Assembly: GCA_039619475.1 (NCBI GenBank)
Contig: CM077115.1
Location: 418,756,557 to 418,820,556, forward strand
Direction: 5' to 3'
Length of the DNA stretch: 64,000 bases
From: Icerya purchasi
Taxonomy: Eukaryota; Arthropoda; Insecta; Hemiptera; Monophlebidae
Below the pieces are notes generated by a model. The model was not told the DNA's origin. It searched no databases and saw nothing but the letters and a program-made list of their open reading frames with translations. Position 1 is the first letter of the stretch; the number at the start of each line of letters is the position of its first letter. The position numbers were made by a program, and so were the translations under genes. Of the stretch, positions 25,990 through 40,088 are shown in pieces.

Positions 25990-28900
25990 AATCGAAAAAT
26001 TCGAAAACGGAAAAGTAGCACCTCACAAAGAACCGATAACGTAAAAAGGCTTCAAGAATTCTATCATAAATATTTATAATTCGGTAGAAGTAGAATTAAA
26101 TAAGGATTATAAAACGAGTAAAACTATCCTAAGAAATAATATTAAAACTATTTCCCTTATAACATAAATGAAACTGTCGATTTTTTTGTAATCGTTACTG
26201 AGCAACTATTTAAGATTTATACTTTTACACATAATCAGAGATAAATTCAAAGTTGACAAAATTATCACTGTACGAATAGTATGGTTTGTTTCGAAACGCT
26301 CCAGTTATGTAAGAATTGTTTCGACGTGGTTTCTGTCGAAAACCGGCTTACTCGTAAGGTTGCTAATTATAAAATAAATCCGCTAAAAACCTTTTGAGTG
26401 AATACTCGACTTAGTTATTGATCACAAACATAAGCGTCAGCGAACACACATTCTTGATAATATTCTCTCTTATACGTATCGGTAAACCTCTTAAACTGCC
26501 AAAAATATTTTTCTATTCCTAATCCGAAATGTTTTAATATTTAAATTTACAAAGTTCGACAGGAGAACTCGTTATCATAAGCTTCGAATAATTTGTAATC
26601 GAACCGCAGCCAGCAGACCTAACTTTTTTACACAGAAAATCCGGAGGAGAAAAAACAGTCTTGACATGTGCCGACACGCTCCTATTTAAAATAAAGAATC
26701 TCTCACCTTCGAGCAGCACTTTACCACAAATCGTGTTATCCATCTATCGATGAAATTGCGAAAATCGAATCATCTGCACATGTTGCTGAAGGAAGTTTAA
26801 CAGAGCTTCTGGGAATCAGAGAGGCCGCAACAACTGACCTCTGTTATCATCCGAGTCCCATGAATTTTTTTGTACATTTATAAATAAATAAATATTCACC
26901 GCTTGACGTATAATTTTTATTGTCGCAAATGGTTCTTCCAAGTAATACAAAATAAATAAAATATATTTACCGTATAGTATGATCACTAATTTAATTAAAG
27001 CTGATAATCACTTTTTACGGTTATTAACTTCTTCATATTTTACGTCATATTATAATGAATATTTACATTCTAGTTATTTTAATATAAGTGTTTCTTATTA
27101 ATGTACGAATTTATTGTACCTTTATTTTAATTCAATTTTTTCAATAATTTCTTTACGAGTTATTAGCGTGTATAATCGTTTTATTTTGTTTTTTGGAGCG
27201 CTTTGTATTCATACACTAATTGTTGTTTCGTAGAGGATCAAGTTTAGATCAAACTTTATATTGCTTTTCCGCAATAATTTCTTATAATTACTTTAAAGTA
27301 ATCACTTGACTTTAACAGCGCACGAAATAACTTTATTTACGGATAACAATTTCCAACCGATTAGTGATTTTTTTTTTGACGCATACGCAATTAGGGGGAT
27401 TGACTTAAAATAGGGAAGTGATCCTTTCTTCCACGAACACAAACATGTGAGATGTCAAATTAGTACTTATAAATTAATTTCATTAATATAATTTTAATTC
27501 TATTTTCAAATTATTTCAGTATTTTTGATAATCTGCGTTTTGCGCGATACAATTAATTTTTTTTCTCCCTTTCTCGGATTCCGTACACATATATATAACG
27601 TATGGAATAATTCTAATAAGATGGTTCAGAAACGATATAATCGCGGATTTCGAAACTGGAACATTAAGTCGCAATTAAAATGCTCTCTTTAACGGCAATC
27701 TACAACTTCAAGCTATTACCCCGAACGGCAAAAAACCGTCAAGAATATATGATATGGAATTTAAAACGACCTCAAAAATCACCCTTAAGAAATCCATAAC
27801 CCGATAACACCCTTTAAAAGTTAACTTCAAAACATAAAATAAAACGCAGAAGTTCCTTGATAAAATCAAAAAATGAGGCTAAAAATTAAATTAAAACCCC
27901 CCTTTTTGAGGTCAAAACAGCAAAAAAAGAAAAAAAAAAGGTTCACGCAAGTAATAGTCCGAATAAAAAAGCTGAGGAAACCAAAACGTGTCTCAAACAT
28001 GACCGCTTTATAGGAAAACTGTAGCCAATATAAAATTTAGGCTCCCCTTGGTGGGCCGAAAGTTCGATATATTTTTTTTCAGGCATGCGATATATCGATG
28101 GAAAGATCGAAATTCAACTCCTCTAGTAACCATTATAATAATCGAGAACTGCCTAATTAGGAATATTGAATTAAGTGTTGCGGACAAATATAATTCAGAT
28201 AAAAATTAATCGTCCGAGCGCCCGGTCAGAGGAAAAAAAAAATATTATCAACAGGTAAGAGATTGTGCAGTTTGCTTGTGACCATGAGTTAGGCCCTAGC
28301 CACTGCGGAACCATATTATGAAACGAGTACAATAATTGGTGGATCGGGATTTTTACCCGCGATTTCCAGTTCTTATTTATAGTGAATATCTCTAAAAATG
28401 AATAAAACAATAGAGGGAACTGTTCAAGGATACTGATGTGTAATATATCGATGTTTCCATTAAAAGATAAAAATTCAGTGAAACCTACATTTTATAAGGC
28501 AATTATTAAATCAACCGAACGTTACTTCAGTATATGCTAATAAAGAAATTTTACACTAAAATAAGAAAAATTTGCTTAGTACGTAGTTAGTAACATAATT
28601 TCGCAAATATATGTCCCTGATAGATATCAGTTACTCTGTAATTTTACTTGTATAAGTATTCTTTAATTATTAACGTATAAACTACTCTTTGGAGTATTTT
28701 ATTGGATCCATAGACGACTGCTTCATACTTGTTTCGCTGCTTTAACAGATCGATTCACTTTTCTATTAGAACTCTAATTACTTATTATATCGACAAAAAT
28801 GGTAAATAATCTAAAAAAAGTAACCACATGCAAATTACTGAAAAAAAAACCATAACATGTACGAATACGTTAAAAAAGAAACCGATTGTCGATCATCGAA

Positions 28901-31900
28901 GTTCATTTGGTAAGATTGGTAATGCCCACACAATGATGTAAACAGGCTTAGTAAGTAAAAACAAAATATTTTTGTAACAAGAATTTTAAATTACCTGATA
29001 ATTTCTGAATCACTTTTTGAAGGTGCTTCGTTGTACAGCAGATTATAATACTCGGTGAAAAACTGTTTATACCTGAAAATAAAGATATGCTAATTATTTA
29101 ACTGAATCGATAATAAGATAGAATGCAACGGTTAAACGTTCTAAAAATTGAATAATTATTAAAACCTTCTTCGGCTGCAATAATAATTTTTAAATAAGCA
29201 TTTCCTTTTTCCAGGAAAAATTCAACTACAAAAAGCATTAAAGAATCGAAGTGAATTGATAAGAAAGTAGGAAATTGAGATTTAGTTGTCGATTATGAAG
29301 GTACATTATTATTATTATTATTATTATTATCATTACCTTTATAACAAATTTAAGGTACGAGTACTTAACGACTACTCATCTATACTCTTATGCACACCCG
29401 TCGAGAATAACATCGCACATTTCCTTAAAAAATTACTTTAAACAATTAATTAACTAAAACTAAACTAAAAAACTAAAAAAACTAAAAGCCCATATCCTGG
29501 GCAAATCCCCCAACCTTGCCCATTCCCTGTGGTCCTGAGCAATCCTCTCATACTATCTATTATGTAATAACTTCCTTATTTCGTCTTCCCATCTCAAAAA
29601 TTGTCTACCTCTTCTTCTTCTTATTATTATATATATCTTATTCAAATGACGCTCGACTACTGTGGTCATTACCGTCCACGATACAGTACAGAATTGAAGT
29701 TCCACGGATATGAAAACAATGAATAGGTAAATATTACTACATATTAAGGTCTCTTAATTATATTAATTTGAGTAAATTTGATGTCTTTAAAAAATTTAGT
29801 AGTTTTTGAGTCATGTCCTCTTTATCCTGTAACGCTTCATCTATGCTGAGTCCAGCTGTTGGCGCCTCCTTCCGTGGGCTATCGAATTTTTGGCATTCAT
29901 TGATTATATGTCCTATCGTTAAAGCGGAGAGCTGGCAGAAAGGGCACAAGTAGGTCATGTGTTAGCCTAGTGTGACCGATTCGTATCCTCGCTAGAGCAA
30001 CTTCCTCTCGTCTATTTGTGCGGTACGATGTTGTTCAGGTTCCGATTTGCGGTTTGATTTGTCGTAGCTTATTGCTGCTTAAACTTGCGCCTAGTGCAGG
30101 AACATCTTATTTGATCAGTGATTACTTTCAGATATTTATCTCCGCCCGATTTAACTTTTTGCCATGGCGGACTTGGTGGATTAGGCAAATTCAGTGTTAC
30201 GGGTGATAGGTTGAGCTGGCGAATAAAGTTCTTGCACCGTAGGCCAATTGCTTCGTCGTTTTTGGTGTACAGCTTTTCCAGGTTTGAGTGAAACGTTTTG
30301 TAGTAATTAGAATGGGCCTTGTTGTTCAGCAACGCGGTAGCTTAGCGGTTAAGGCGCTTGACTACCAAACCGGAGGTCACGGGTTCGAGACTTGTCTCGT
30401 TCCGGATCGAAGTCGCTCCCAAGTTTACCCAGCCTTAAATAATTGGGTACCTGAGAAATCCAGAAAGGAACTGCCCCCCCCCCCAGTCTCATTAGTGCCG
30501 TTGAACTTTCCTGATGGGGTTTTCAAATAGTACGATTATACACTATATCAATCTTTTCCTTAAAATTCGACTATATATAGATGCTACCTTTTGACAGTCG
30601 CTAATAAAATTTACCAGATTATCTAAACTGATTTTGCTTCTACAGAATGATTAGATTTTTTAAAACTTCAATGTTCATCAAGTTCGTGAAAGTTGAAGAG
30701 CAGTTTTTTCGAAGAGAGCTAATGTCAGACGGAATATCCACAGCGGTACATACATTAGGAATACGCAGCGGATGTTTTCATTTTCGTCGTCAAAATAAAA
30801 CTTATACATACGAGACTTCGAAAATATTCACCGTTGTAATTCATCAGGATCGGGCGGTGCTCTGACCGGATGCACAACATCGATCGAGGGCAAAGTTGTT
30901 CCATTATTCGGTAATAATGCGGAACTCGATTCACTGCGAGGAACTTTATACATATCAGAACGTCCAGCCGATATTGTTCTATTCTTGACTTCTTCCGTAA
31001 CTTTTTTCTTCTCATCGTATTTAACAAAATCCACATCCTCATCATTTATATTATCATCCGAATCGTCATTTTCGAAGCAATTTTCATCATCTTCATCATC
31101 ACTGTCCGAACCACGATCGTTATAGTCATCTAAACCATAAAATAATAATCAAATCAAATCAAGTTTTATTATTATTATTTTTATTATTATTATTATTATT
31201 ATACATATTCCATCTATGCGTAAATCTGCGCGAGCGATGGCTATTACAAACAATAAAAATTTCTTGAACAAAACTATATTAGAAAACTACAAATTAAGCA
31301 AATAAACTTCTAAAACTATTCATAATCAATAAACAGAATAAAATAAATATTCACCCACACATGTACACGCGCACACATAGTGTTAATTAGAAAGTAATTA
31401 AATATCCGGACAACTCCAGATACATATGTACCACTCACGCACAAATATACAGTCGGGCTCACATACACACTTATAAACTCATACACATATACACACACTC
31501 GTTGATTAAGTATATAAAAAATATAGAAATACAAAAATTACTCTTGTCATCATAGTAAATAGTAGAAGGAAAATAAAATAAAACAATCCAAAATTTGACG
31601 AACTTTTTTATTCCCTCTTCTTCTTCTCTTCTTTCTTTTCTCCTTCCTCGTCTCCTCTTCTCTTCTCTTTTCTTTCCCTCCTCCCGCCCTTTTCTTTACT
31701 CTTCTCACTATTCTCTTTTTGGTTTTCCTTATCTGCGCAGTAATAAATAATAATGCATGAATTTTACGGCGCTTTTTATAATTTTTCAAATCTATTTTTA
31801 AAGAACAGGGTAAAGAATTAAAAAGTTTAGGACCCATATATATATATATATATATATAGACTGATTCCGAATATGATATTTGTTAATATTTGGTAATACT

Positions 31901-34900
31901 GCTAATTCTTCACCCGCTGATCTAGTAATACCCTGAGTAACAAAAATGTTATATTTTGTTCTATTCTTAAGAACAAACATAAGTAGTTGCAGTTCATAAA
32001 GTTTTAAAAAATGTAAAATATTATAGTCTGCAACTGTGTCTAGGTTTTTAGCAAGTAACCTTATAATATTTTTCTGCAGTTGTATCAGATGTTTTAAATG
32101 ATAATCAGCAGCTTTAATGCATGATTCCACAGCTTATTGATATAATGCAGTATATAGTTTACGGAAGTATATGGTATTGAAAAATTTGCTTAGATAATAA
32201 AATATATAGTTTAATTTTCTAATTTTCGGTGCTGCAACCGAACTGCCCATTTCCAAATTGGATGCAATAAATAAAATATGATCGAAAAGCGCGTCATCTG
32301 TGCAACGTTCAGGAAGAAAATCATACTGATTTTTGCTGAAAAAGTCATTATTTAATAAGTAATTTAACATTCTACGCTTAATACATTTTTCAAATATTTT
32401 TTATGTGCTGGAAAGAATATATATTGGTCTGTAATCAGAAATATTAGTACAATCGCAATTTTTAAAAACGAGCGTAATTATACCAAATTTTAAAGCTGCT
32501 GGAAATCTTCCACCTTGAATGGATGTATTAAATAAATAGGTAAGGTGTTTTACAAAAAAGTATAAATTTTCTTTTATTAACGAAATTGAAATTCCATCAT
32601 ATCCGAAAGAGGATTATTAGGCATTGACGTTATTCCAAGCCTAGCTTCATCGTAAGAAAAATTAATAAATCCAAAAGAGTTAAGGGTTGTAGTTTCTTTC
32701 GCTGGAGTGTAATTAGAAGTATCCGTGTTATCAATTATATCTTTAACAACACTGCTATAATAGTTATTGAAGTAATCAGCGATCAGTTTCTCGTTATCGC
32801 ACACATTCATTTTTAAGCCGTTAATTGATATGTTATGCAATGCTTGTGAATTATTTCCTAGGGTTTTTTCAATAACCGCCCAATACTTTTTTGATTATTC
32901 CCACAGCTCTAATAATTTAATATATTAATTCATTTTTGCTTTTCTTGATAACCTTTGCAAAATTCTGGAGATTTCTTTAAACTGCGATTTCAAACAGTAG
33001 TTAGTAGGATAAAGCCTAATCAATATGTATACTCGAAGCTCATCTGTAATCCAAGGTGATCTTTTACGAATTTTTCTAGTATGCAATTTACATTTTGACT
33101 TCTCCACACCATTTTTTATTATCGTTATGAACTCCTCAAATTTCTCGTCAATTGTTAACTGCAACCTATATATTTTTTCACAATCAATAGTTGCCTAAAT
33201 ATTGTTTGAACTTAATTTTATCGAAACGATAAACAGAGTTGGGTTTAATCGACTTATGGTTGGAATAAAATTTAATTGATGCATCTATAGCGTAATAATC
33301 GGAGAAACTTATTTTAAGAATTTTGTGTGTTATGTTCGATTTAAACAGGATATCATTAAAATCTCTAACAAAAAGATGATCTAAACACGATGAATAACCA
33401 GAGCGTTCTTGTATAAAAGTCAGTCAGAGTATTAAGAATACTAGTGAAACCCCATGAATATAGTAAATTTAAATAATCGGAAGACTTAACTTTATCCAAA
33501 AGATTTATGTTAATATCACCTGATAAGATTGAGGTTGCTGAAGATAAATTTATTACGCGCTGCAAATCTGATAAGAAATTTCATGATTATGATTACAGAA
33601 ACGATAGATACCAAAAATGGTTATGTGAATGTTATCATCGAAAAATAGTTTCGCTCCAACTATATTTGCAGAGAGGATAGAGATGTCAATTTTTTGAAAT
33701 AAAATGGTATTTTCAATATACATTATAACATCACCTAATCTTTTATTACTTCTGCAATTTTCTATGGATGTATAATCAGAAAACAAATAATGGTTTAATT
33801 TCCCTTCGTACGACCAGGTTTCTGTGAGAATTATTATGTCATACTGAACATCACAATTAGATAAAAAAAAATTAAAAGTTCATCAAATTTTGAGCGGACA
33901 CTATTAATATTAAGCGTGAATAATTTAATTTCTGAACTCACGATTAAAAGATATTATAAATAATGTAGTACCAAACAAGTAAATGAAAGCCGAAGCGGAA
34001 ATATAAAATTAATTATAGCGGAGTTGACAACTACATACAAGCCAAACAATAACAAAAAAAAACAAAAAAACGAATGGATTTGAAATAATTAATTTGAACC
34101 TGTAAGCATATAAAACCATTAAAAATATTATGGAAGCACCGATATAAAGTTAGTACAAGTGTTCTCATAAAATCAAACCAAAATCCAGAAATAGTTAAAA
34201 AAAGAAAATATGAATGTTAGTAGGATTAGTGTCATTGAAGAAACGGAAAGCAAATGCACCATAGCCTAAGACAGGTGTAACAGAAACAGGAGAATAGAAA
34301 CAAACATGCATTAACACCACCGAAATGCGTGCACAAGTAAATACGCAATCACTCACATACACACACACACACATACACATGCCCTCACCCATACGTACGC
34401 GGTCACATACACACATGTACCAGTAAATGAGCTTGGAGCAAACAATATACACATAGGCAAACGCATAGATATAAATAGAAAAGAAGTACAAATATATCGG
34501 AATAAATAATAGTCATTTAGAAGCAGACTTGAGGTTTTCTATTTGCTCCAATGAGAAGATTTTAATAACAGGCGCACCTTTCCTGCGCCTAGCGAATATT
34601 TTTCCGTCTCATACCTATATGTACGTCCAATTCGCAGTTGCTCGAAGGGATCTAGCTGCCATGTAAAGTTCGGAGTTAGCCGCGGTCAGATGTTCACAGA
34701 GAGACCAGTGCTGCGGGGATAGAGGCCCGGAGGTATCAGCGAGAGTCGGTCTATTTTTGCGCCAGTTCCGAAGCAGTTCGAATTTCTTACTGCGGCGACA
34801 AAGACGCACGACAATATTCGCATGTTGCTGTCGCGCCGACTTAGGCAACCGATGAGCGACGTTTTCGTTTGGCGTCCTCGGTATGTTTGATAAGAGGATG

Positions 34901-37900
34901 TTGTTCTTGCGGCTGTTCTAAATGTTTGACTCACATTCACAGTTGATTGTTTGTTCGATCAGGCTTGCGTTATCACTCTTTACGCTACCCAGCATGCGTA
35001 CCGCATAAGCGAGTTGTTGCTGCGACATCTTGTACATCGATTGCAATTGATCTAGCTTATTACATAGCTGATCAACACGGTCGTATAGCGGGGCAATTTC
35101 GCTTCTAATCGCCCCCTACCAAGTCAGCTGTTTTTGTCGTTTCGCTGTCCGGACTATGGCACATAGCCGGTTGATCTTTACCCCGGCAAACGAGGCATCT
35201 CCACGCCAGGCGAGCCGATGTTCCCATGCCTTTGTATGTTCGCTATAATACACACCACTGCACTCAAAGTGCAACGTACCACCGCATACACCGCAACTAA
35301 TATAGTCACCTTTAGCAGGCAGAGATTTAAGACATTTCGTACAACTAATCGGTATTGTGTACGTTTATTTGATAGCGCAGTTAGACAAATTGTTTTTATT
35401 ACCTCGACGCCGAAACACACAATTAAAACAGAGATTAATGTAGGTTCAATTACGATAATTGTAAGTAACTACATATATGAGAACTTTTACTGAATATATC
35501 GCAATTTCTATTTAATAAGAAGAAACAACGTACCTATATGTGCTATCTTGCTATAAATTTAAAAACAATAAGCTTATTATGAATACTAAAAAAACACTAG
35601 GAACACAGAGCAAATAAAACACATCCGTTCACAACGATAATAATAATAATAATGATAACAATAATAATAATACTTAGGATTACAAAAGAAGATGTTTTAA
35701 AATAAATGCCGTTCGTACCCTTGGGAATCGGAATCGGTAACGCAAACTGTAAAGAACTGTTGACAGTCGGCAAAGGTAGTTCTTTTTTTTGCAGACACAC
35801 ATTGATAACCAGGCAGGCTTTGGTTAATAATTTGTCGTAAATTTTATCTTCCGGACATGACAGACAAAACCTGTACAAAGGAGTGAAACCGTTTTCGCGC
35901 CGTATAGCGCTCTTCCCAGACTCTGAAAATAATCATGTCAATTTTAATAATTCATCGCTCAGTGCGCGCCAATCTTCAACAGTCTTTCGAAGACTAACTT
36001 GACTTACTGATCAGTTTTGAAGTTCACTATGTATATACAACACTTACAGAAATATTTAAGAAGAAAACAAAACAACTAATAAAGCATTATTATCATTATG
36101 TATACGAACAAAATGGAATAAATTTATTAAATACACATAAAAAACCACGTATTACAGAAAATAATTTTTAAGTAAAAATATGTAAAATACAGCCGACATG
36201 TTTCGCGGAATTACTTACTCCATAATCATGGCAATAATAAAATAAAGTTAATAATTAATAACCGATAACATATGCGTGTCTACAATTATTTTCTGTAATA
36301 CGTGATTTTTATGTGTATTTAATAAATATTAATGCAGAAAATGGATTCAAACATTTATATTTTAAATTTTTTGAAAAGTATGGAATAAATTAAAAAATGT
36401 CGCACTTGTCGAGCAAATATGCTGTAAAGTAGTTATAGCGTCGACGCATATTTTAATTCTGTTCTTGCCATCGTATTTCTCCCACTGAGAAAATATTTTC
36501 AATAGAACTGATAGAGCACCAGCTTTTACCATACGAATACAAAATCCAACTAAAAACAAAGAAAAAATTATCTACACATATATATATATATATATATATA
36601 CATGTATATGTATGTGTGTGTATATATATAAAACTCGGCCACTTCAGCCTCGAAGGGGCTCTGCCCCTTGACCCCTCTTGCTTACATTTCTATCACTTTC
36701 TATTCTATAGTTTGTATAAAATGATCAACATTTACAACGTCACTCTCACCGGCACCCACACAAAAAAATATAATATAATCACAAAAATCCTATCCTAACA
36801 TTTAACTTTCGTTACATAAAATTGAAACATTTTTGGAACAACTTTTTAATTCCACAAAACTGGTACATTTTTTCGTTATAAAATCTAATGGGGGCCGGCC
36901 TAAGAATTACGTTGTAATTAATATGTATATACGAATATAAATTGGAAGATAATCAATCTTCTATAATAATCCAACTCTGCCATGTTTTATATTACATGTA
37001 ATCGATACAAAAAAGTTACATTTAATTTATTTCATTTTACCCCCGTCGTAAGAATAACATAGTCATTATTCATTAATATGTTTGTATTAATGGGTGTTCT
37101 AACTGCCGAGGAAACAGAAAATTCGGATTATCCCATAAGCCTTATAGAATACATATTTTTCTTCATTGGAAATGTATTATAAGTGAACATGTATCTTCAT
37201 CGTCCATTTCACCCTGAATCACTTAAATATTTTCTTATAATAACCGGAAATTTTCATATTCGATTAGTATTTAAAAATTTACATTCGGGTCAGTGTGTCA
37301 AACTGGGGAAGAATAATTCTATGTCAATTGTTCGGCATTTTGGTTTTGATAATAATTACGTTATTTTAAATTTATTATTATTCCTAAAATCTCCATATTT
37401 CAACTCCACGTAAAATCGCTGATAAAAAAACCGTTAAAATCGGTGATACTCGAGTAATATCGGTTTTGATCGCGTTAAATTCAGAAACATTTTGAACAGA
37501 CTTAGCGAGTCTATCGAGCAAATTCTAGTAAAAACTGGTGATCTGATGCTAAGCAAAAACTTTCCTGGTTTAAGTACAATTTGAGACGGGTATGATGGCT
37601 GGTAGCGGTTTGTAAAATTTTTATGTCATGCAAAAGTGTTACCACCCCGGTATTTTTATTTACACCGTAATATACTAGTGTAATTTTTTTATTCAATTTG
37701 TGTTTATGTTTTTACTGAAACGAAATAGCTGCATTTTACGCACCATTCGAAAATTCATGTTACAATGTACTTTTGTACAAAAGTACTATTGGTCTAATTT
37801 TTTGTTTGTAGCCGTTTTCATTGTGACGAAAATATTACCACAGCAGTTAGTTATTAATGACCTTATTCTCCATATTTCAAACCTGCAACGTTTGGTAGCA

Positions 37901-40048
37901 GCTTAAGCAGCATACAAAAAAATGTTATTTATTTCATAGTTTAGGCTTTTACTTATTATCTATAATAACACCCGAGTATTTTTGAGCGTTCTACAATCGT
38001 AATAGAATTTACATGCAGTATTTTACTGGCAAGAAGTTTTCTTTCTTTTTTTTTTTAGATTTTATACATTGGGCTTTAATTGACCATCATATTATAGCTC
38101 TGATTTATAAACAGAAAACTGAAATCAACATTCCCCAAAAAAACACTGCCAAGTTTGTCGCATACAGTTTTAGTATTATCTATTACAAAATTAATTTTTA
38201 TCGAGATTTTTGCATGTGGATCATTAGCAAAACTACTGAGTTCAAGTTTAATTTTGTGCTTATCGTAAAAGTTTTCCAGGGATTAATGGACAGATGAATA
38301 GGGTATGTATTATTAAAAATGCAGTGAGCAAGAAAAAAAAACTGATAAAAAAGGCATAGTAAAAGTCGCACGAATTAAACGGTTGAAAAATCACACGGTT
38401 TAATAAACATACGGTTAAATGGATTCAAAAATTCATTAGAATAATATTTCATCTTGCAATGTTATTTTCACGATCAACGTGTCGTATTTTGCAAAAAAAT
38501 TATTGTATAGCGAAACGCATAAATGCATTTTATCTGAATTAATTATTTTTATGCTATACTTCAAGGGCGGTAAAAAATTAATACTTTGATCATGAAAAAT
38601 ATAAATTTTTTCCTATATCTGTAATTAATTAAACGTTCGCGATTAGAATACGTTTAAAATTATCGAATTATTTTTCTATACGTACCATCTTTACTGAGAT
38701 ACGACAAATTATTTAACAATAGCTTCAACTTCATACTCGGCGCCAAACTGCTAACAAACAACAGGTGGCCCATTGTTTTCGCTATTCCATCTTTCATCAG
38801 GACTGGTATTAATGAAACTAGGAAAAAATACGAATTACTAGTCGTACAAAATAAATCAGCAATTATGAGAAAGTTGTACTAATTATACGTATTGGCGGGA
38901 AGTTCGTTATTTACTCGGATACGGATCTGGAACCGAATCGGAGTTTCGACGTCTGCATCCGCCGGATACAAATCCGATTCGTATGGTATTCGCTCAAAAA
39001 TTGGAAATAGTTGGGGCACTGTTTGTAGATGTAGTGGACTATGTTACCAGTGTTAGGTTAGATTACGCGTGTTAAAAAGAGAGCGGGAAATTGCAAAATA
39101 GCTAATATAGGAGTATAATCATACAGAGGGAATTATGTCCGTACAGAAAATTTTAATGTTATCATTTTTCCCTTTTTTTTAAAACTGATCTGGTACATTT
39201 CTGCTCAGATATTCATTGCGTATGAAAAAAGGACAGACGGAGTCTTCTATATTTTAACTTCTGAAGCAGAATGAACCTGGGGAGATTTGTATAACATTCA
39301 CTGATTTAGTATTTGCTAGATACGTGCCCAAAACTGCAGTCGAAGCTATCAACTCCGCTGTAAAATACAGATCCGTTGATACGAACCTTTCCAGACCTAC
39401 TCATCAATAGTGCAAAGTAAAACTAATCTATAGACAACGTATCCGACCTAATTCTCTTGGATAAATTCGGAAAAAACACATCTTCACTCAGTTTCGTTCT
39501 GAGCGTTAGCGACTACCTATTCGCACTTTCTAGCTGTACCCACATAGGCATAGTGTATTAGGCAATTGTTACATGCAATGTGAGTACATATACGCAAACG
39601 ACTGCACTTGGAACTGGGTGTATATGTTTGATTTACCGATATACAAATGCAGTCTTATTTATGTCTGCCTAACTACACATCAATTAGCGCGCATATGTGT
39701 ATGTTTGCCATTGCCTTCCCCGCATGATAATTAGCGGGGTTAATTTAATTATTTATTTTGTAATTTCTGTAGTCGCCTGGGTTCAAAAAGACTTTTATAA
39801 TGGAAGTCAGGTGCTTTAGCAAACTCTATCACAACGAATTGAAAAGCACATAGTATTAGAAATTTAAATATCTCTATAATTAAGTAAATAACATTAAAAT
39901 ATAACGAGCAGTTAAGCAAAACAAAACAAAAAAAAACTATACAAAATAGGAGGGCGATGTTTTGCTTAAAAAATTTTGAGGAAAAGAGGAAAAAATCAAA
40001 AATTAATAAAATCAGCAGATGTACAGAAGTGTGAATTGCGACATGCGA

Positions 40049-40088
<40 letters not shown>

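Larger units (their letters stand above)
31140..35345 (-). mobile_element. CR1-superfamily non-LTR retrotransposon, nearly full length, decayed
   Basis: A single element in gene orientation fills almost the whole intron between CCP1 exons 6 and 7. Its order on minus is ORF1 (35345-34513), a microsatellite-rich spacer with CA repeats (34360-34374), endonuclease and RT ORF2 (33945-31735), and a 3' UTR. The UTR ends in TAA-type repeats (31171-31204) and tandem 'TTGAT' units (about 31145-31162). Such short tandem repeat tails instead of poly-A are typical of CR1-like elements. Inactivated by frameshifts and by loss of the RT core. Confidence 0.85.

Noticed and set aside
26707..26743. Minus-strand piece '[10 protein letters not shown]' with AG acceptor and strong GTGAGA donor, resembling 'CGNVLFEG' of vertebrate CCP1
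   Set aside because: In that reading frame its entry and exit phases do not join exon 8, 9 or 10; exon 9 at 24675-24594 fills the gap with correct phase. RNA evidence could reopen it.
26535..26743. 69-codon minus-strand ORF around the piece above
   Set aside because: Phase does not fit CCP1 and the rest of the frame matches nothing in the family.
28195..28410. 71-codon minus-strand ORF with '[11 protein letters not shown]'
   Set aside because: No match to CCP1 or to a transposon domain I can name, and splice sites do not fit.
31550..31837. Arg/Lys-rich minus-strand ORF as a separate gene
   Set aside because: Its first ~20 codons are the end of the CR1-like ORF2 ('GPKLFNSLP'); the basic tail is a translated purine-rich 3' UTR.
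34195..34491. Cys/Val-rich minus-strand ORF
   Set aside because: Translation of CA/GT repeats in the CR1-like spacer.
37990..38290. Possible reverse transcriptase palm on minus ('[10 protein letters not shown]')
   Set aside because: The first Asp of the catalytic pair is replaced and no neighbouring RT motifs are visible; kept only as a remark.
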